Shown here: positions 26,012-34,226 of the stretch, piece by piece
Layout of the letters: the number at the start of each line of letters is the position of its first letter
Position numbering within the stretch: position 1 is the stretch's first letter
From: Marivita sp.
GTDB taxonomy: Bacteria; Pseudomonadota; Alphaproteobacteria; Rhodobacterales; Rhodobacteraceae
Direction of reading: 5' to 3'
Assembly (NCBI RefSeq): GCF_017643905.1
Contig: NZ_JAEPMO010000019.1
Span: forward strand, 1-38,004
Length of the DNA stretch: 38,004 bases
Position numbers and translations under genes: made by a program
Notes under the pieces: generated by a model
Told to the model about the DNA's origin: nothing
Databases searched by the model: none
Seen by the model: the letters and a program-made list of their open reading frames with translations, nothing else

Positions 26012-26947
26012 CTAAGCCAACGGCTGTCCCCCGATCCGGTCCAGTTGCCCGGTCGCCACAAGGTTTGATGCATAGTCGATGAAGGCCCGCACGGCGTTGG
26101 ATCGTGCCGCGTCCTGGGCCGTGAGCAGGCCCATCCGCAACGCGCGCACATCCCCTGCAATGGGCAGAACCTTGACCGCATTGCCATCGGGCGAGGTATC
26201 GCTGAACGGACGGACATTCGCGATGGAATAGCCGAAATCGTTGCCCACCATAGACCGCATCACCGCCATGTCGCGCGTACGCTCGGCGATTACTGGCTTT
26301 TCACCGATCACATCAAAAAGAGACAGGAAATAATCCGCGCTGAGCGGCAGGTCCAAAAGCACCATGGGATGTTTGCTCAGATCGTCCATCGTGACAGATG
26401 TCTGCTGTGCCAAGGGATGATCCGCGCTCAGCAGCGCGATAGGAGGCAGGAGCACGAGCGCAGTGAATTGAAGATCGGCCGGCAATTCAAGATCATAGGT
26501 CAATGCAACGTCGATTTCGGAACGCCGCAGCGCGCTGAACAATTCAACCTGATTCATTTCATGCTGTCGCATGCGCACATCCGGAAAATCCGCCTCGAAC
26601 CCCTTTCGCAACGTCGGCAATACCAGTTGTGCAAAAGTCAGAAGGCACCCGACGCTGAGCGGCCCACGCACTGTCCCGGCGATGTCACCTGCGATATCCA
26701 TCATCGCCCCGGCTTCGCGAAGGACCAGTTGCGCCTGAACCAGCATTTCGCGCCCGGCCTGGGTCAGGGACAATCCTTGTGCGTGTTGGCGCACGAACAA
26801 GGGAAGGCCAAACTCTGCCTCAAGCTGCGAAACTGCCGAAGAAATCGATGGCGATGACACGTTGATCCGCTCCGACGCGCGCGCAATGCTGCCGGTTTCG
26901 CCGACCGCAACGAAATATTCCAATTGCCGCAGCGTATAACGCAGCAT
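26012..26947 (-). CDS. LysR-family transcriptional regulator
   Basis: DNA-binding regulator, 311 aa, with the N-terminal LysR helix-turn-helix (residues about 5-64: LRQLEYFVAVGETGS, ISSAVSQLEAEFG) and a C-terminal effector-binding domain. AGGGGAAG precedes the ATG. It sits 86 bases upstream of the amine dehydrogenase gene and 81 bases after the DUF1028 gene, all in the same direction, so it may be co-transcribed with either and is the likely regulator of the amine genes. The effector is unknown; an amine or its aldehyde is plausible. Confidence 0.9.
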   Translation of the reverse strand: MLRYTLRQLEYFVAVGETGSIARASERINVSSPSISSAVSQLEAEFGLPLFVRQHAQGLSLTQAGREMLVQAQLVLREAGAMMDIAGDIAGTVRGPLSVGCLLTFAQLVLPTLRKGFEADFPDVRMRQHEMNQVELFSALRRSEIDVALTYDLELPADLQFTALVLLPPIALLSADHPLAQQTSVTMDDLSKHPMVLLDLPLSADYFLSLFDVIGEKPVIAERTRDMAVMRSMVGNDFGYSIANVRPFSDTSPDGNAVKVLPIAGDVRALRMGLLTAQDAARSNAVRAFIDYASNLVATGQLDRIGGQPLA

Positions 26948-27028
26948 CTGCTTCCCCTGTTCGATGGCTCACTTCAAACTCTGGACGGGTTCGCAGATGT
27001 CTTCAAGGCAGCGTCGTAACAGTGTTCG

Positions 27029-27703
27029 TCATTGATCGCCGGGGACGCCGTAAGATGGGGCCTGCGTTGGATCGAGCGCCCGCTGCACATAGGCGTCGAG
27101 TTGTGGTTTGTAGACCTCCCACGCTCTGGCAACCGCTTCGATTGGGCAAACTTCGGTCCAGTCGCAGCGCAGATCGGCGACGGGCCAGCTGACTTTGTCG
27201 ACAAGCATCATTCCCGCGGAATGCACCGGCCCAGCCTCGCCACCAGCGGCAAGCCCGGCGCGCAAGGCCGCGATCAGACGGTCGCCAAGATGGCCCCTTG
27301 CCGCCTCAAAACCCGCAACGATGGCCGCTGGCACAGTGTCATTGGCCAGCAGATTGCCGCCGGATGCTACATCCCTGCCCTGCGCTTGCGTCCAGACCCC
27401 CAGCGATTTCGAACCGGAGTGGATTGCTGTGCGGCCCTGCCGATCAATCGCCAAAACCTGACGATAGGCAATGTGGCGCCCCTGATCGCGCACGCCCGCA
27501 ATAGCCTCTGCCGCCGACATGCCACCCTGCATCATGTCCAGCGCAAAAGGCCCGAGCGATGGGTCGGTCACGTTCTGACTGGCCACCGCACCGACACCGG
27601 CCCGCGCATATGAACAGCGCGCTGCAACTGCAGGCGAAGACGAAGAAATCGCCACTCCGAACATCCCTGTTTCGGCACAGCGCGCGACCAGTGAAAACGT
27701 CAT
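27029..27703 (-). CDS. DUF1028 family protein (putative Ntn-hydrolase-like)
   Basis: A 224-aa protein starting MTFSLVARCAETG, where the residue after Met is Thr, the position of the nucleophile in N-terminal-nucleophile hydrolases. Family hallmarks include FGVAISSSSPAVAARC, QNVTDPSLGP and a GGNLLAND stretch. The start at 27703 overlaps the ridA stop as ATGA; a longer start inside ridA is rejected. DUF1028 genes often sit next to amidohydrolases and RidA genes, but no reaction is established. A hydrolytic step on an amide or imine-derived product is a guess. Confidence 0.82.
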   Translation of the reverse strand: MTFSLVARCAETGMFGVAISSSSPAVAARCSYARAGVGAVASQNVTDPSLGPFALDMMQGGMSAAEAIAGVRDQGRHIAYRQVLAIDRQGRTAIHSGSKSLGVWTQAQGRDVASGGNLLANDTVPAAIVAGFEAARGHLGDRLIAALRAGLAAGGEAGPVHSAGMMLVDKVSWPVADLRCDWTEVCPIEAVARAWEVYKPQLDAYVQRALDPTQAPSYGVPGDQ

Positions 27704-28128
27704 TGCTGATACCCGTCCGGGATCACGGCAGTGCCGTCGATCTCTACCAGCCACTCAGGCCGTGCCAGCGCGCTCACGACAAGGCCCGTGGACACCGGAT
27801 GTACGCCTTTTATGTATTCACCCATGGTCCGGTAAACCGCTTCACGGTGACGGACGTCGGTGATGTAGACGACCACCTTGACCAGATGAGCCATCTCTCC
27901 GCCGGCTTCCTCGATCAATTGCTTGATGTTTTGCATGACTTTATGGGTCTGTTCGGCCGGATCATGGCTGTCGATGTTCTTTGCATCATCAAGGTTCTGC
28001 GGGCATTGCCCTCGCAGCCAGACGATCTTGCCTCCCGTCGTCACTACGGCCTGGCACAGATCATTGTCGAGCCGCTGCTCGGGGTAGGTGTCTGCGGTGT
28101 TGAATGTACGGATGCGCGTATGGGCCAT
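27700..28128 (-). CDS. RidA-family (YjgF/YER057c/UK114) protein
   Basis: Small cytoplasmic protein, 142 aa, of the Rid superfamily, whose members hydrolyse reactive enamines and imines to ketones and ammonia. The imine-binding Arg is probably that in SALARPEWLVEIDG, followed by the conserved Glu. AGAGGA lies about eight to ten bases before the ATG. It is coupled to the DUF1028 gene. Amine dehydrogenases release imines, so a partner role with the histamine-dehydrogenase-like enzyme downstream is reasonable. The subfamily is not settled from sequence alone, and it lacks the N-terminal TxxAP element of RidA proper (it reads TFNTADTYP). Confidence 0.86.
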   Translation of the reverse strand: MAHTRIRTFNTADTYPEQRLDNDLCQAVVTTGGKIVWLRGQCPQNLDDAKNIDSHDPAEQTHKVMQNIKQLIEEAGGEMAHLVKVVVYITDVRHREAVYRTMGEYIKGVHPVSTGLVVSALARPEWLVEIDGTAVIPDGYQQ

Positions 28129-28207
28129 CGATCATGTCCTCTTGAGGTTCGTCAAAGGTCTATCCCGCAGGCAATAAAATGTAGAAAGACACATTTCCTC
28201 ACCTGAG

Positions 28208-28224
28208 CTTAGTCCAAGCCTAAG
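28208..28224. promoter_or_regulatory. Candidate LysR-type operator in the ridA / monooxygenase divergent region
   Basis: CTTAG and CTAAG form a perfect dyad around TCCAAGC, including a T-N11-A pattern (T28210, A28222), the form of a LysR box. It lies in the 194-base region between two divergent genes, with a LysR gene in the same minus-strand series. No clear -35/-10 pair was assigned. The link to that regulator is inference. Confidence 0.35.
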
Positions 28225-28322
28225 ATTGGTTAGAGACAGCCCAAGCAAGGCTTCCGGAATTCATTGTGTGCTGCGGTGGCTGAGGCCGCCTAGTCTCACC
28301 CCAAGCGTCATGGAGGCAAGAG

Positions 28323-29585
28323 ATGGAAGAATTCGACACCGTGGTCGTCGGCGCCGGTCAGGCCGGAGTGGCGATGAGCGAGCATCTGACCAACCTGGGG
28401 ATCGATCACGTTGTTCTTGAACGCGATCGCGTCGCGGAGCGTTGGCGCAGCGAACGCTGGGATTCCCTCGTCGCCAATGGACCAGCCTGGCATGACCGCT
28501 TTCCCAACATGAAATTCGACTGTGAAGACGATGCTTTTCCAGACAAGGAGCGCGTTGCCGCCTATTTCGAAGCCTATGCAAAAAGGTTCAATGCACCGAT
28601 CCGAACCGGCGTCGAAGTGACCGCCGTCACGCCGCATATGGGCCGTTTTGTGGTCGAAACTTCTGAAGGCGTCATCAACGCCCGTCATGTTGTCGCTGCC
28701 ACCGGCCCGTTTCAGAAGCCTGCAATTCCTCCAGTCATCCCTGTCGATGTCGGTCCCTTGCAGATGCATTCGAATGCCTATCGCAACCCGGGCCAACTGC
28801 CGGATGGTGCCGTTCTGGTTGTCGGTGGAGGCTCGTCCGGGGTCCAGATCGCCGACGAACTGATGAAGGCCGGGCGTAAGGTCTATCTGTCGATTGGACC
28901 CCATGATCGCCCTCCCCGCCGGTATCGCGAGCGCGACAACGTCTGGTGGCTGGGCGTGCTAGGCAAATGGAACGCCGACAGTCCCGGCCCCGGAACCGAA
29001 CATGTGACCATCGCCGTCAGCGGCGCTGAGGGCGGCAAGACAATCGATTTCCGGAGACTCGCGCATCAGGGCATGACGCTTCTTGGGATGACAGCCGGTT
29101 ACAAAGGCGGCCTTGTCACCTTTGCCGACGACTTGCCCACAAATCTTGCAGCCGGGGACGCAAACTATCTTTCTGTGCTGGACGACGCGGACGCCTATAT
29201 CGCGCGACACGGGCTTGACCTCCCGGAAGAGCCCGAGGCGCGGATCATTCCGGACGATCCTGAATGCGTCCGCAATCCCATCACTGAACTTGATCTGAGG
29301 GAAGCCGGCATCAGCACGATTTTGTGGGCCACCGGCTACAAGTTCGATTTCAGCTGGATCAAGTCCGACACCTTCGACGCGTTGGGCCGCCCGCTCCATC
29401 AGCGCGGAGTGAGCCGTGAACCGGGCCTTTATTTCCTCGGTTTGCCTTGGCAAACCCGGCGCGGATCCTCGTTCATCTGGGGGGTTTGGCATGACGCAAA
29501 ATTCATTGCGGATCAGATCGCCATACAGACGGGTTACATGTCGTATACCGGAACTGCGGCCATTCGCGTCCCTGAAGAGGCTTGA
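28323..29585 (+). CDS. Flavin-dependent monooxygenase (FMO/CzcO-like NAD(P)/FAD oxidoreductase)
   Basis: Cytoplasmic flavoprotein, 420 aa. The FAD motif VVVGAGQAGVAMSEHL is at residues 7-22, and the second dinucleotide motif LVVGGGSSGVQIADEL near residue 163. The family ATG stretch is present as ILWATGYKFDFSW near residue 335. GGAGGCAAGAG stands before the ATG. Such proteins hydroxylate amines, sulfides or ketones (N-hydroxylating and Baeyer-Villiger types). Divergent from the ridA series, it may act on an amine, but the FMO fingerprint is not clear enough to name the substrate. Confidence 0.82.
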   Translation: MEEFDTVVVGAGQAGVAMSEHLTNLGIDHVVLERDRVAERWRSERWDSLVANGPAWHDRFPNMKFDCEDDAFPDKERVAAYFEAYAKRFNAPIRTGVEVTAVTPHMGRFVVETSEGVINARHVVAATGPFQKPAIPPVIPVDVGPLQMHSNAYRNPGQLPDGAVLVVGGGSSGVQIADELMKAGRKVYLSIGPHDRPPRRYRERDNVWWLGVLGKWNADSPGPGTEHVTIAVSGAEGGKTIDFRRLAHQGMTLLGMTAGYKGGLVTFADDLPTNLAAGDANYLSVLDDADAYIARHGLDLPEEPEARIIPDDPECVRNPITELDLREAGISTILWATGYKFDFSWIKSDTFDALGRPLHQRGVSREPGLYFLGLPWQTRRGSSFIWGVWHDAKFIADQIAIQTGYMSYTGTAAIRVPEEA

Positions 29586-29638
29586 AAGGCGCCCCCAAGA
29601 CGCGTGTTTGTCCCAAGGAGAAGCTTTACTCGTTCGGC

Positions 29639-29683
29639 TGACGGAGCAGCAGAACATCCGTCACAGTTAAGGGATCTGCTCCG
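29639..29683. terminator. Overlapping alternative hairpins between convergent genes
   Basis: In the gap 29586-29748 between convergent genes, TGACGGA (29639-29645) pairs with TCCGTCA (29657-29663), while CGGAGCAG (29642-29649) pairs with CTGCTCCG (29676-29683). The two stems share bases and so exclude each other. The minus strand has TTTTT just before the outer stem, and the plus strand has no T run after it. A two-way terminator is the plain reading. Nothing else is seen in this gap. Confidence 0.4.
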
Positions 29684-29748
29684 ACAAAAAGATCACCACC
29701 ATCCAGCAATGAAGCCGGTTTTAGGTGCTCAGTTCGGGCATCTACTCG

Positions 29749-30657
29749 TCATCCAAGGGCGGCTTCCAGCACAGCGTCCGAGTGGCGATCCATCATCAGC
29801 ATATGCGATCCGCCAGGGGCAACCTCTGTGACGGTATCAATAAGACGCACGGGCGCTCCAGACTTTGACACCTGCGTGAACAAAGCGGCCCACGCGTCGC
29901 GCCGTGCGCTCCAATGCGGGGCGGCGTCGAGGTAATCGCCCTGTACCAGCGTCAGGGGACATTGTGCAAACGAGGTCCGACCTGCGGGCAGCGCAGAAGG
30001 TTCAATCGCGACGATCCGGGAAAATAAGTCAGGGCGGGCGGCATATGCGTCAAAGGTCATCTCTGCGCCTTGAGAGTGACAGATCACAAGCGCAGGACCG
30101 GTGCACGCAAGCACGGCCAGCAGCCCATTTGTCTGGAGCTGCGAAGTTCCGATCCAGCGTGGGGAGAACCGCTCGGCCAGAGCTGCAAGAGCTTGGACCG
30201 GGAATTGCTGCCCGACAAAAGGCTTACGGTCCTCAAACCCGGCGGCAGGACCGAAGCGAAACAGGTCCCAGGCTTCCTCCAGCGAGCGCAGGATCGGGTC
30301 CGGCCCCATCACCTGTGGCGCAAAGCTTGCGCGCCCACGTTCCACCATATCGACCACATGCACCTCGTGTCTTAGGTCAAGCAAACGGTGAAGCCAGCCT
30401 GGGCGGCCATCCGGAGTGGTTTCCCAGGTCGACCCGCTCATTCCTCCGCCGTGCACAAGCACCACCGGCGGCGCGTCGCGTCGGGTGGCTGGGATGAAAT
30501 ACTGGACATAGGTCTGGGCGACGGCGAAATGGCCGCGCGGATCATAGGGGATCGCGGTGTCGCGGGTCACCTGGATCTCGCGGATCTCACCCTCGGCAAC
30601 GTGGTGCAGATGCCCGCCCACGGTGTAGCTGCCAAAATCGCGAAGCGTGTAGGTCAT
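29749..30657 (-). CDS. Alpha/beta hydrolase (esterase-like)
   Basis: Soluble alpha/beta-fold hydrolase, 302 aa, without signal peptide. The oxyanion-hole motif is VLVHGGGMSGSTW near residue 66, the nucleophile motif is ICHSQGAEM near residue 190 (Ser in H-S-Q-G, a variant of G-x-S-x-G) and the catalytic His is probably that in GGSHMLMM near the C-terminus. It lies 46 bases after the TRAP binding-protein gene and likely ends that operon. A role in opening an ester or lactone of the imported acid is inference. Confidence 0.82.
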   Translation of the reverse strand: MTYTLRDFGSYTVGGHLHHVAEGEIREIQVTRDTAIPYDPRGHFAVAQTYVQYFIPATRRDAPPVVLVHGGGMSGSTWETTPDGRPGWLHRLLDLRHEVHVVDMVERGRASFAPQVMGPDPILRSLEEAWDLFRFGPAAGFEDRKPFVGQQFPVQALAALAERFSPRWIGTSQLQTNGLLAVLACTGPALVICHSQGAEMTFDAYAARPDLFSRIVAIEPSALPAGRTSFAQCPLTLVQGDYLDAAPHWSARRDAWAALFTQVSKSGAPVRLIDTVTEVAPGGSHMLMMDRHSDAVLEAALG

Positions 30658-30665
30658 GCGGCCAA

Positions 30666-30697
30666 CAGGCCCCGGCGCTGTGACATGCCGAGGCCTG
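30666..30697 (-). terminator. Intercistronic hairpin between dctP and the hydrolase gene
   Basis: Arms at 30666-30676 and 30687-30697 (CAGGCC and CGGC paired with GCCG and GGCCTG, one mismatch) enclose a 10-base loop. It sits just after the dctP stop. No T run follows, so it probably protects the transcript 3' end or lowers expression of the hydrolase gene relative to the binding protein. Confidence 0.45.
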
Positions 30698-30703
30698 TCC
30701 TGA

Positions 30704-31726
30704 TCATTCGAGGCTGTTCAGTGCTTCATACTCGTCATACGCCTTCGAGAAGGCTTGATAGCTTTCAACGACGCGGGCGAACATCGGGTCGGCTGCCGAT
30801 TGTTCGGCGTAAACCGCGTCCGAGGCGGTGCGCAGCGCCTCGATCACTTCATCCGGAAAGCGGCGAACCTCGACGCCATTGGCGCGGAAGGCGTCCAGAT
30901 ATTGCTGCTGGCCGACCACGGCGGTGCCGATGGTCCAAAGGTTCAGGTCCATGCAGGCCGTCTCGATTGCCGTGCGGTGCTGGTCCGTAAGCCCGTCCCA
31001 CATGTCCTTGTTCATGTAGAACTCGATAAAGCCAGACGGCTGGTGCCAGCCGGGGAAGTAGTAGTTTTTGGCCACCTTGTCGAAACCGAGAAGCCGGTCG
31101 ACCATGGGAAAGCTGAGTTCGGTCGCGTCCAGACGCCCGGTTTCCAGCGCGGTCGAAATCTCACCCGCCGGAAGGCTCATGGCATTGGCACCCAGCTTGG
31201 CAAGGATCGCGCCTCCGAGGCCGCCGATACGAATGTTGAGGCCCTGAAGATCCTCTACCGAGTTGATTTCCTTGGTGTACCAGCCGCCCGCTTCGGAAAT
31301 GATGACTCCACAGGGCATCGGCACCACGTTGAATGGCTCGTAAATCTCGCGCCAAAGTTCCAGCCCACCACCGTGATGGACCCAAGAGACATATTTGATC
31401 GCGTCCGGACCAAAGGGCATAGAACCAAAGAGCGCCGCTGCCGGCGCCTTGCCTGCCGCATAGGCCGCAAAGCTCATGCCTGCTGGGATCGCCCCAGCGC
31501 CGACATTGTCGAAGATCTCGAAGGCGGGCGACAACTCGCCATCCCCAAGGTGGATGAAATTGACTTCCCCGTTGGTCAAGGTGGACACTTTGGCGGCAAA
31601 GCGGTCGATGCCCGGGCCAAGCACGGGCAGTTGCTTGGCGAAGGCCGATTGCAGATTGTAATCTCCAGCCTGTGCGCCTGCGGCCGTCATGACCGCCAGA
31701 GCGGCCCCGATAAGCAGTTTCTTCAT
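30704..31726 (-). CDS. dctP: TRAP transporter periplasmic binding protein, TakP-like
   Basis: Periplasmic binding protein of a TRAP importer, 340 aa. The start at 31726 has GGGAGGAAAG upstream and begins a signal peptide (MKKLLIGAALAVMTAAGA, cleavage near AQA-GDY). The carboxylate-binding Arg is in LNIRIGGLGG. The stretches YEPFNVVPMPCG and GGWYTKEINSVEDLQG resemble TakP, which binds 2-oxo acids as sodium salts. The ligand here is therefore probably a 2-oxo or hydroxy acid, agreeing with the PEP-mutase-family lyase nearby. It is followed by a hairpin and the hydrolase gene. Confidence 0.88.
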   Translation of the reverse strand: MKKLLIGAALAVMTAAGAQAGDYNLQSAFAKQLPVLGPGIDRFAAKVSTLTNGEVNFIHLGDGELSPAFEIFDNVGAGAIPAGMSFAAYAAGKAPAAALFGSMPFGPDAIKYVSWVHHGGGLELWREIYEPFNVVPMPCGVIISEAGGWYTKEINSVEDLQGLNIRIGGLGGAILAKLGANAMSLPAGEISTALETGRLDATELSFPMVDRLLGFDKVAKNYYFPGWHQPSGFIEFYMNKDMWDGLTDQHRTAIETACMDLNLWTIGTAVVGQQQYLDAFRANGVEVRRFPDEVIEALRTASDAVYAEQSAADPMFARVVESYQAFSKAYDEYEALNSLE

Positions 31727-31752
31727 TGTCTTTCCTCCCAGAAAAGCGCCTG

Positions 31753-33072
31753 TCACAGCAGGCCGGTTATCAGCCAAGGGAATACCATCATAAGCCCCAA
31801 AGCAAAAAGCTGCAGCGTGATGAAGGGCATCACTCCGCGGTAGATTTCGGTGGTTTGCACCTGATCGCCCGCCGCCCCGCGCAGGTAGAACAACGCAAAG
31901 CCGAAGGGCGGTGTCAGAAAACTGGTTTGAAGGTTCACAGCCACAAGGACGCCGAACCAGATCATCAGCGCCTGCCCCTCCAGCCCGTTGCCGAAATCGA
32001 GCCCCGCAATCACCGGTGCGAATATCGGGATCAGGATCAGCGTGATTTCCAGCCAATCGAGCACAAACCCAAGCACGAAGATGGCCGCCATGACCACCAT
32101 CAGCACCACCCAAGGCGCGGTGCCAAAAGCCCCCAGAGCGTCGCGGATCATCGCATCACCGCCAATTCCCTTGAAGACGGCGGAAAAGCAGGTTGCCCCA
32201 ACGATGACCATCATCACCATCGAGGTGGCCAGAACGGTATCCCGCGCGGCGTCCATGATCACTCCGACATCGAACTTGCGGTAGAGCGCGGTCACCAGGA
32301 TCGCCCCAAGTGCGCCAAGGCCGCTGGCCTCTGTGGGCGTCGCAAGCCCCGTGATGATCGAGCCGAGAACCGACAGCACAAGGATCAGCAGCGGGGCAAC
32401 ATCGATCAATGTGCGCAGCACCCCTCTGAGCAGGCCCATCGGCGCAGCTTTTTCTGCACGCGGCAGACCTCGCGCGCGCCAGATGATGTAGATCCCATAG
32501 AGCAGCACGAGCAACAGGCCCGGCCCGATGGCCCCGGCGAACATATCCGGCACCGGGGTTTGCAACTGATCGCCAAGGACAATTAGCATCACCGAAGGCG
32601 GGATCAGGATCGCCAGCGTGCCACTAGCCGCGATCAGACCAGAGGACGTTGCCTTGTCATAGCCGACCTCGACCATGCGCGGCAGCGCCAGCAACGCCAG
32701 CAAGACAACCGAGGCACCCACCACGCCCGAACTGGCCGCCAACAGCACACCAATCACCAGAACCGCGATGCCCATGCCAGCCGCCGTGCCGCCCAAGGCG
32801 CGCTGCGCGCCTTTCAACGCGTTCTCCGCGACGCCGGATTTTTCAAGGATCAGCCCCATGAAGATGAACATCGGGATGGCCACAAGCAGCCAGTTTGTCA
32901 GCACATTGGCATAGATACGGCTGACGATCAGGTTGAAGAACGCGATCGGAAGGTCAGAGAGCAGGATAAAAATGGCCGAAGATCCGGCAAGAACAAAGGC
33001 AACCCGGTAACCTGCCAGAATACCCGCAAGGGTAAGGGCGGCCATGGCCAGGGGAAGGACAAGATCGCTCAT
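31753..33072 (-). CDS. dctM: TRAP transporter large permease DctM
   Basis: Large membrane subunit of the TRAP importer, 439 aa from the ATG at 33072, which overlaps the dctQ stop as ATGA. A longer in-frame start inside dctQ is rejected. About twelve hydrophobic segments are visible, with typical stretches ASSGVVGASVVLLALLALP, ASGTLAILIPPSVMLIV and LATPTEASGLGALGAI. It uses a sodium or proton gradient with DctQ and the binding protein. It ends 26 bases before dctP. Confidence 0.92.
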   Translation of the reverse strand: MSDLVLPLAMAALTLAGILAGYRVAFVLAGSSAIFILLSDLPIAFFNLIVSRIYANVLTNWLLVAIPMFIFMGLILEKSGVAENALKGAQRALGGTAAGMGIAVLVIGVLLAASSGVVGASVVLLALLALPRMVEVGYDKATSSGLIAASGTLAILIPPSVMLIVLGDQLQTPVPDMFAGAIGPGLLLVLLYGIYIIWRARGLPRAEKAAPMGLLRGVLRTLIDVAPLLILVLSVLGSIITGLATPTEASGLGALGAILVTALYRKFDVGVIMDAARDTVLATSMVMMVIVGATCFSAVFKGIGGDAMIRDALGAFGTAPWVVLMVVMAAIFVLGFVLDWLEITLILIPIFAPVIAGLDFGNGLEGQALMIWFGVLVAVNLQTSFLTPPFGFALFYLRGAAGDQVQTTEIYRGVMPFITLQLFALGLMMVFPWLITGLL

Positions 33073-33614
33073 CTTCGCAGAAGGCCCCGGATCAGGCGCA
33101 GACTTTCCCATAGCATTGCGACGGCCAGAAGCGACAGCCCAAGAGGCAACACCAGCTTGATCAGCCACAGATCGTTGAGCCCGCCACTCGCCGAGCCCTC
33201 ATCGGACCGCCACGCGCGCTCCCAAAATCGCACGGAACCGGGGATAGCCATGACAAGAAAAGGCGTCGCAAAGATCAGGTTGCCCGCCAAATCCAGAGCT
33301 GACCGCCCTCGTGGCGGGTAGCGATCATACAGAAAATCGACCCGTACGTGGCGGTCGCATAACAAGACCAAACCGGCGGGCAGCAGAGCAATCACCGCCA
33401 GAACATGCCATTGCAGGTCCAGCAACGAATTCAGCGATACGGCAGTGCCAAACCAGAAAACGCGGTTCTCGAAGCTCAGCAAAGGATTGATATCAAGGAA
33501 ATTGGCGAACACCTGCAATGCGATACACAGCATCAGCGCGATCACCAGAACCGCAAAGCTGTTCATCAGGGCGCGCTCTGCGCGGACAATCCACGTCTGG
33601 CCCTTGTCGGCCAT
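33069..33614 (-). CDS. dctQ: TRAP transporter small permease DctQ
   Basis: Small membrane subunit, 181 aa, with four hydrophobic segments. The ATG at 33614 is chosen over a GTG six codons upstream because GGGGAGGAAAGG stands directly before it. CDRHVRVDFLYDRYPPRG after the second segment is the conserved DctQ element. It opens the TRAP operon (dctQ-M-P-hydrolase), whose promoter lies in the A/T-rich region shared with the divergent MarR gene. Confidence 0.88.
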   Translation of the reverse strand: MADKGQTWIVRAERALMNSFAVLVIALMLCIALQVFANFLDINPLLSFENRVFWFGTAVSLNSLLDLQWHVLAVIALLPAGLVLLCDRHVRVDFLYDRYPPRGRSALDLAGNLIFATPFLVMAIPGSVRFWERAWRSDEGSASGGLNDLWLIKLVLPLGLSLLAVAMLWESLRLIRGLLRR

Positions 33615-33662
33615 CCTTTCCTCCCCAATCACGATCTTGAACGCTTTGGTAAAATCAGCCTA

Positions 33663-33697
33663 GCAATAACTCGCTCCATATGAAACTATATTATTGC
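33663..33697. promoter_or_regulatory. Candidate MarR operator and divergent promoters
   Basis: The region 33615-33740 between dctQ and the MarR gene is rich in A and T around 33675-33695. GCAATAA (33663-33669) and TTATTGC (33691-33697) form a 7-bp dyad around it, with TATATT-like -10 sequences inside. A MarR protein bound here would cover both promoters. The spacing of the arms is wider than usual for one MarR dimer. Confidence 0.3.
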
Positions 33698-33740
33698 CGG
33701 ATATCTTGTCAGAAGTCTTGCCTGAAAAGGAGGGCGGCCG

Positions 33741-34226
33741 TTGAAGCTTATCGACATTTTGGGCGGCACGCCGCTGCCCGTGGGTTACCGCATGGCCTTT
33801 CTGACGGTGTTCTTCAGGGAACCGCTGCTGCGCCGTATCGAGCGCGAGCACGGGCTGGTGCGGCCGGAATGGACCGTGCTGGTTTGTCTGGCCTATCAGG
33901 ACGGTCTGAACGCCCGGGATATCTGCGAGATCACGGAGCAGCCTTCGAATTCCATCAGCCGAGGTGTCGCTTCTTTGCTGGACAAGGGCTTTGTTGCCCG
34001 CCGCCCCGACCCCGAGGACGCGCGGCGCAATATGCTCGACATCACACACGCCGGACGTGAGGTCTATAGCGCCGCTATGGATCTGTTCGTACAGGCCGAA
34101 ACGCATATGACCGCCTGCTTGAACGACGCTGAACGCGCCACGCTGATAGGTCTGCTCGACAAGTTGGCGCGCGATGTGCCGCGCTGGAGAACCATGCCGC
34201 CCTATACGGATGCCAATGATGACTGA
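33741..34226 (+). CDS. MarR-family transcriptional regulator
   Basis: DNA-binding regulator, 161 aa, typical MarR length. The start is TTG at 33741, supported by AAGGAGGG six bases upstream; the first ATG would remove the N-terminal helix. The winged helix-turn-helix spans about residues 50-100 (NARDICEITEQPSNSISRGV, then a basic wing with RRPDPEDARRNML). It is divergent from the TRAP operon and overlaps the downstream lyase gene, so it probably represses both in the absence of the imported acid. Confidence 0.87.
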   Translation: MKLIDILGGTPLPVGYRMAFLTVFFREPLLRRIEREHGLVRPEWTVLVCLAYQDGLNARDICEITEQPSNSISRGVASLLDKGFVARRPDPEDARRNMLDITHAGREVYSAAMDLFVQAETHMTACLNDAERATLIGLLDKLARDVPRWRTMPPYTDANDD

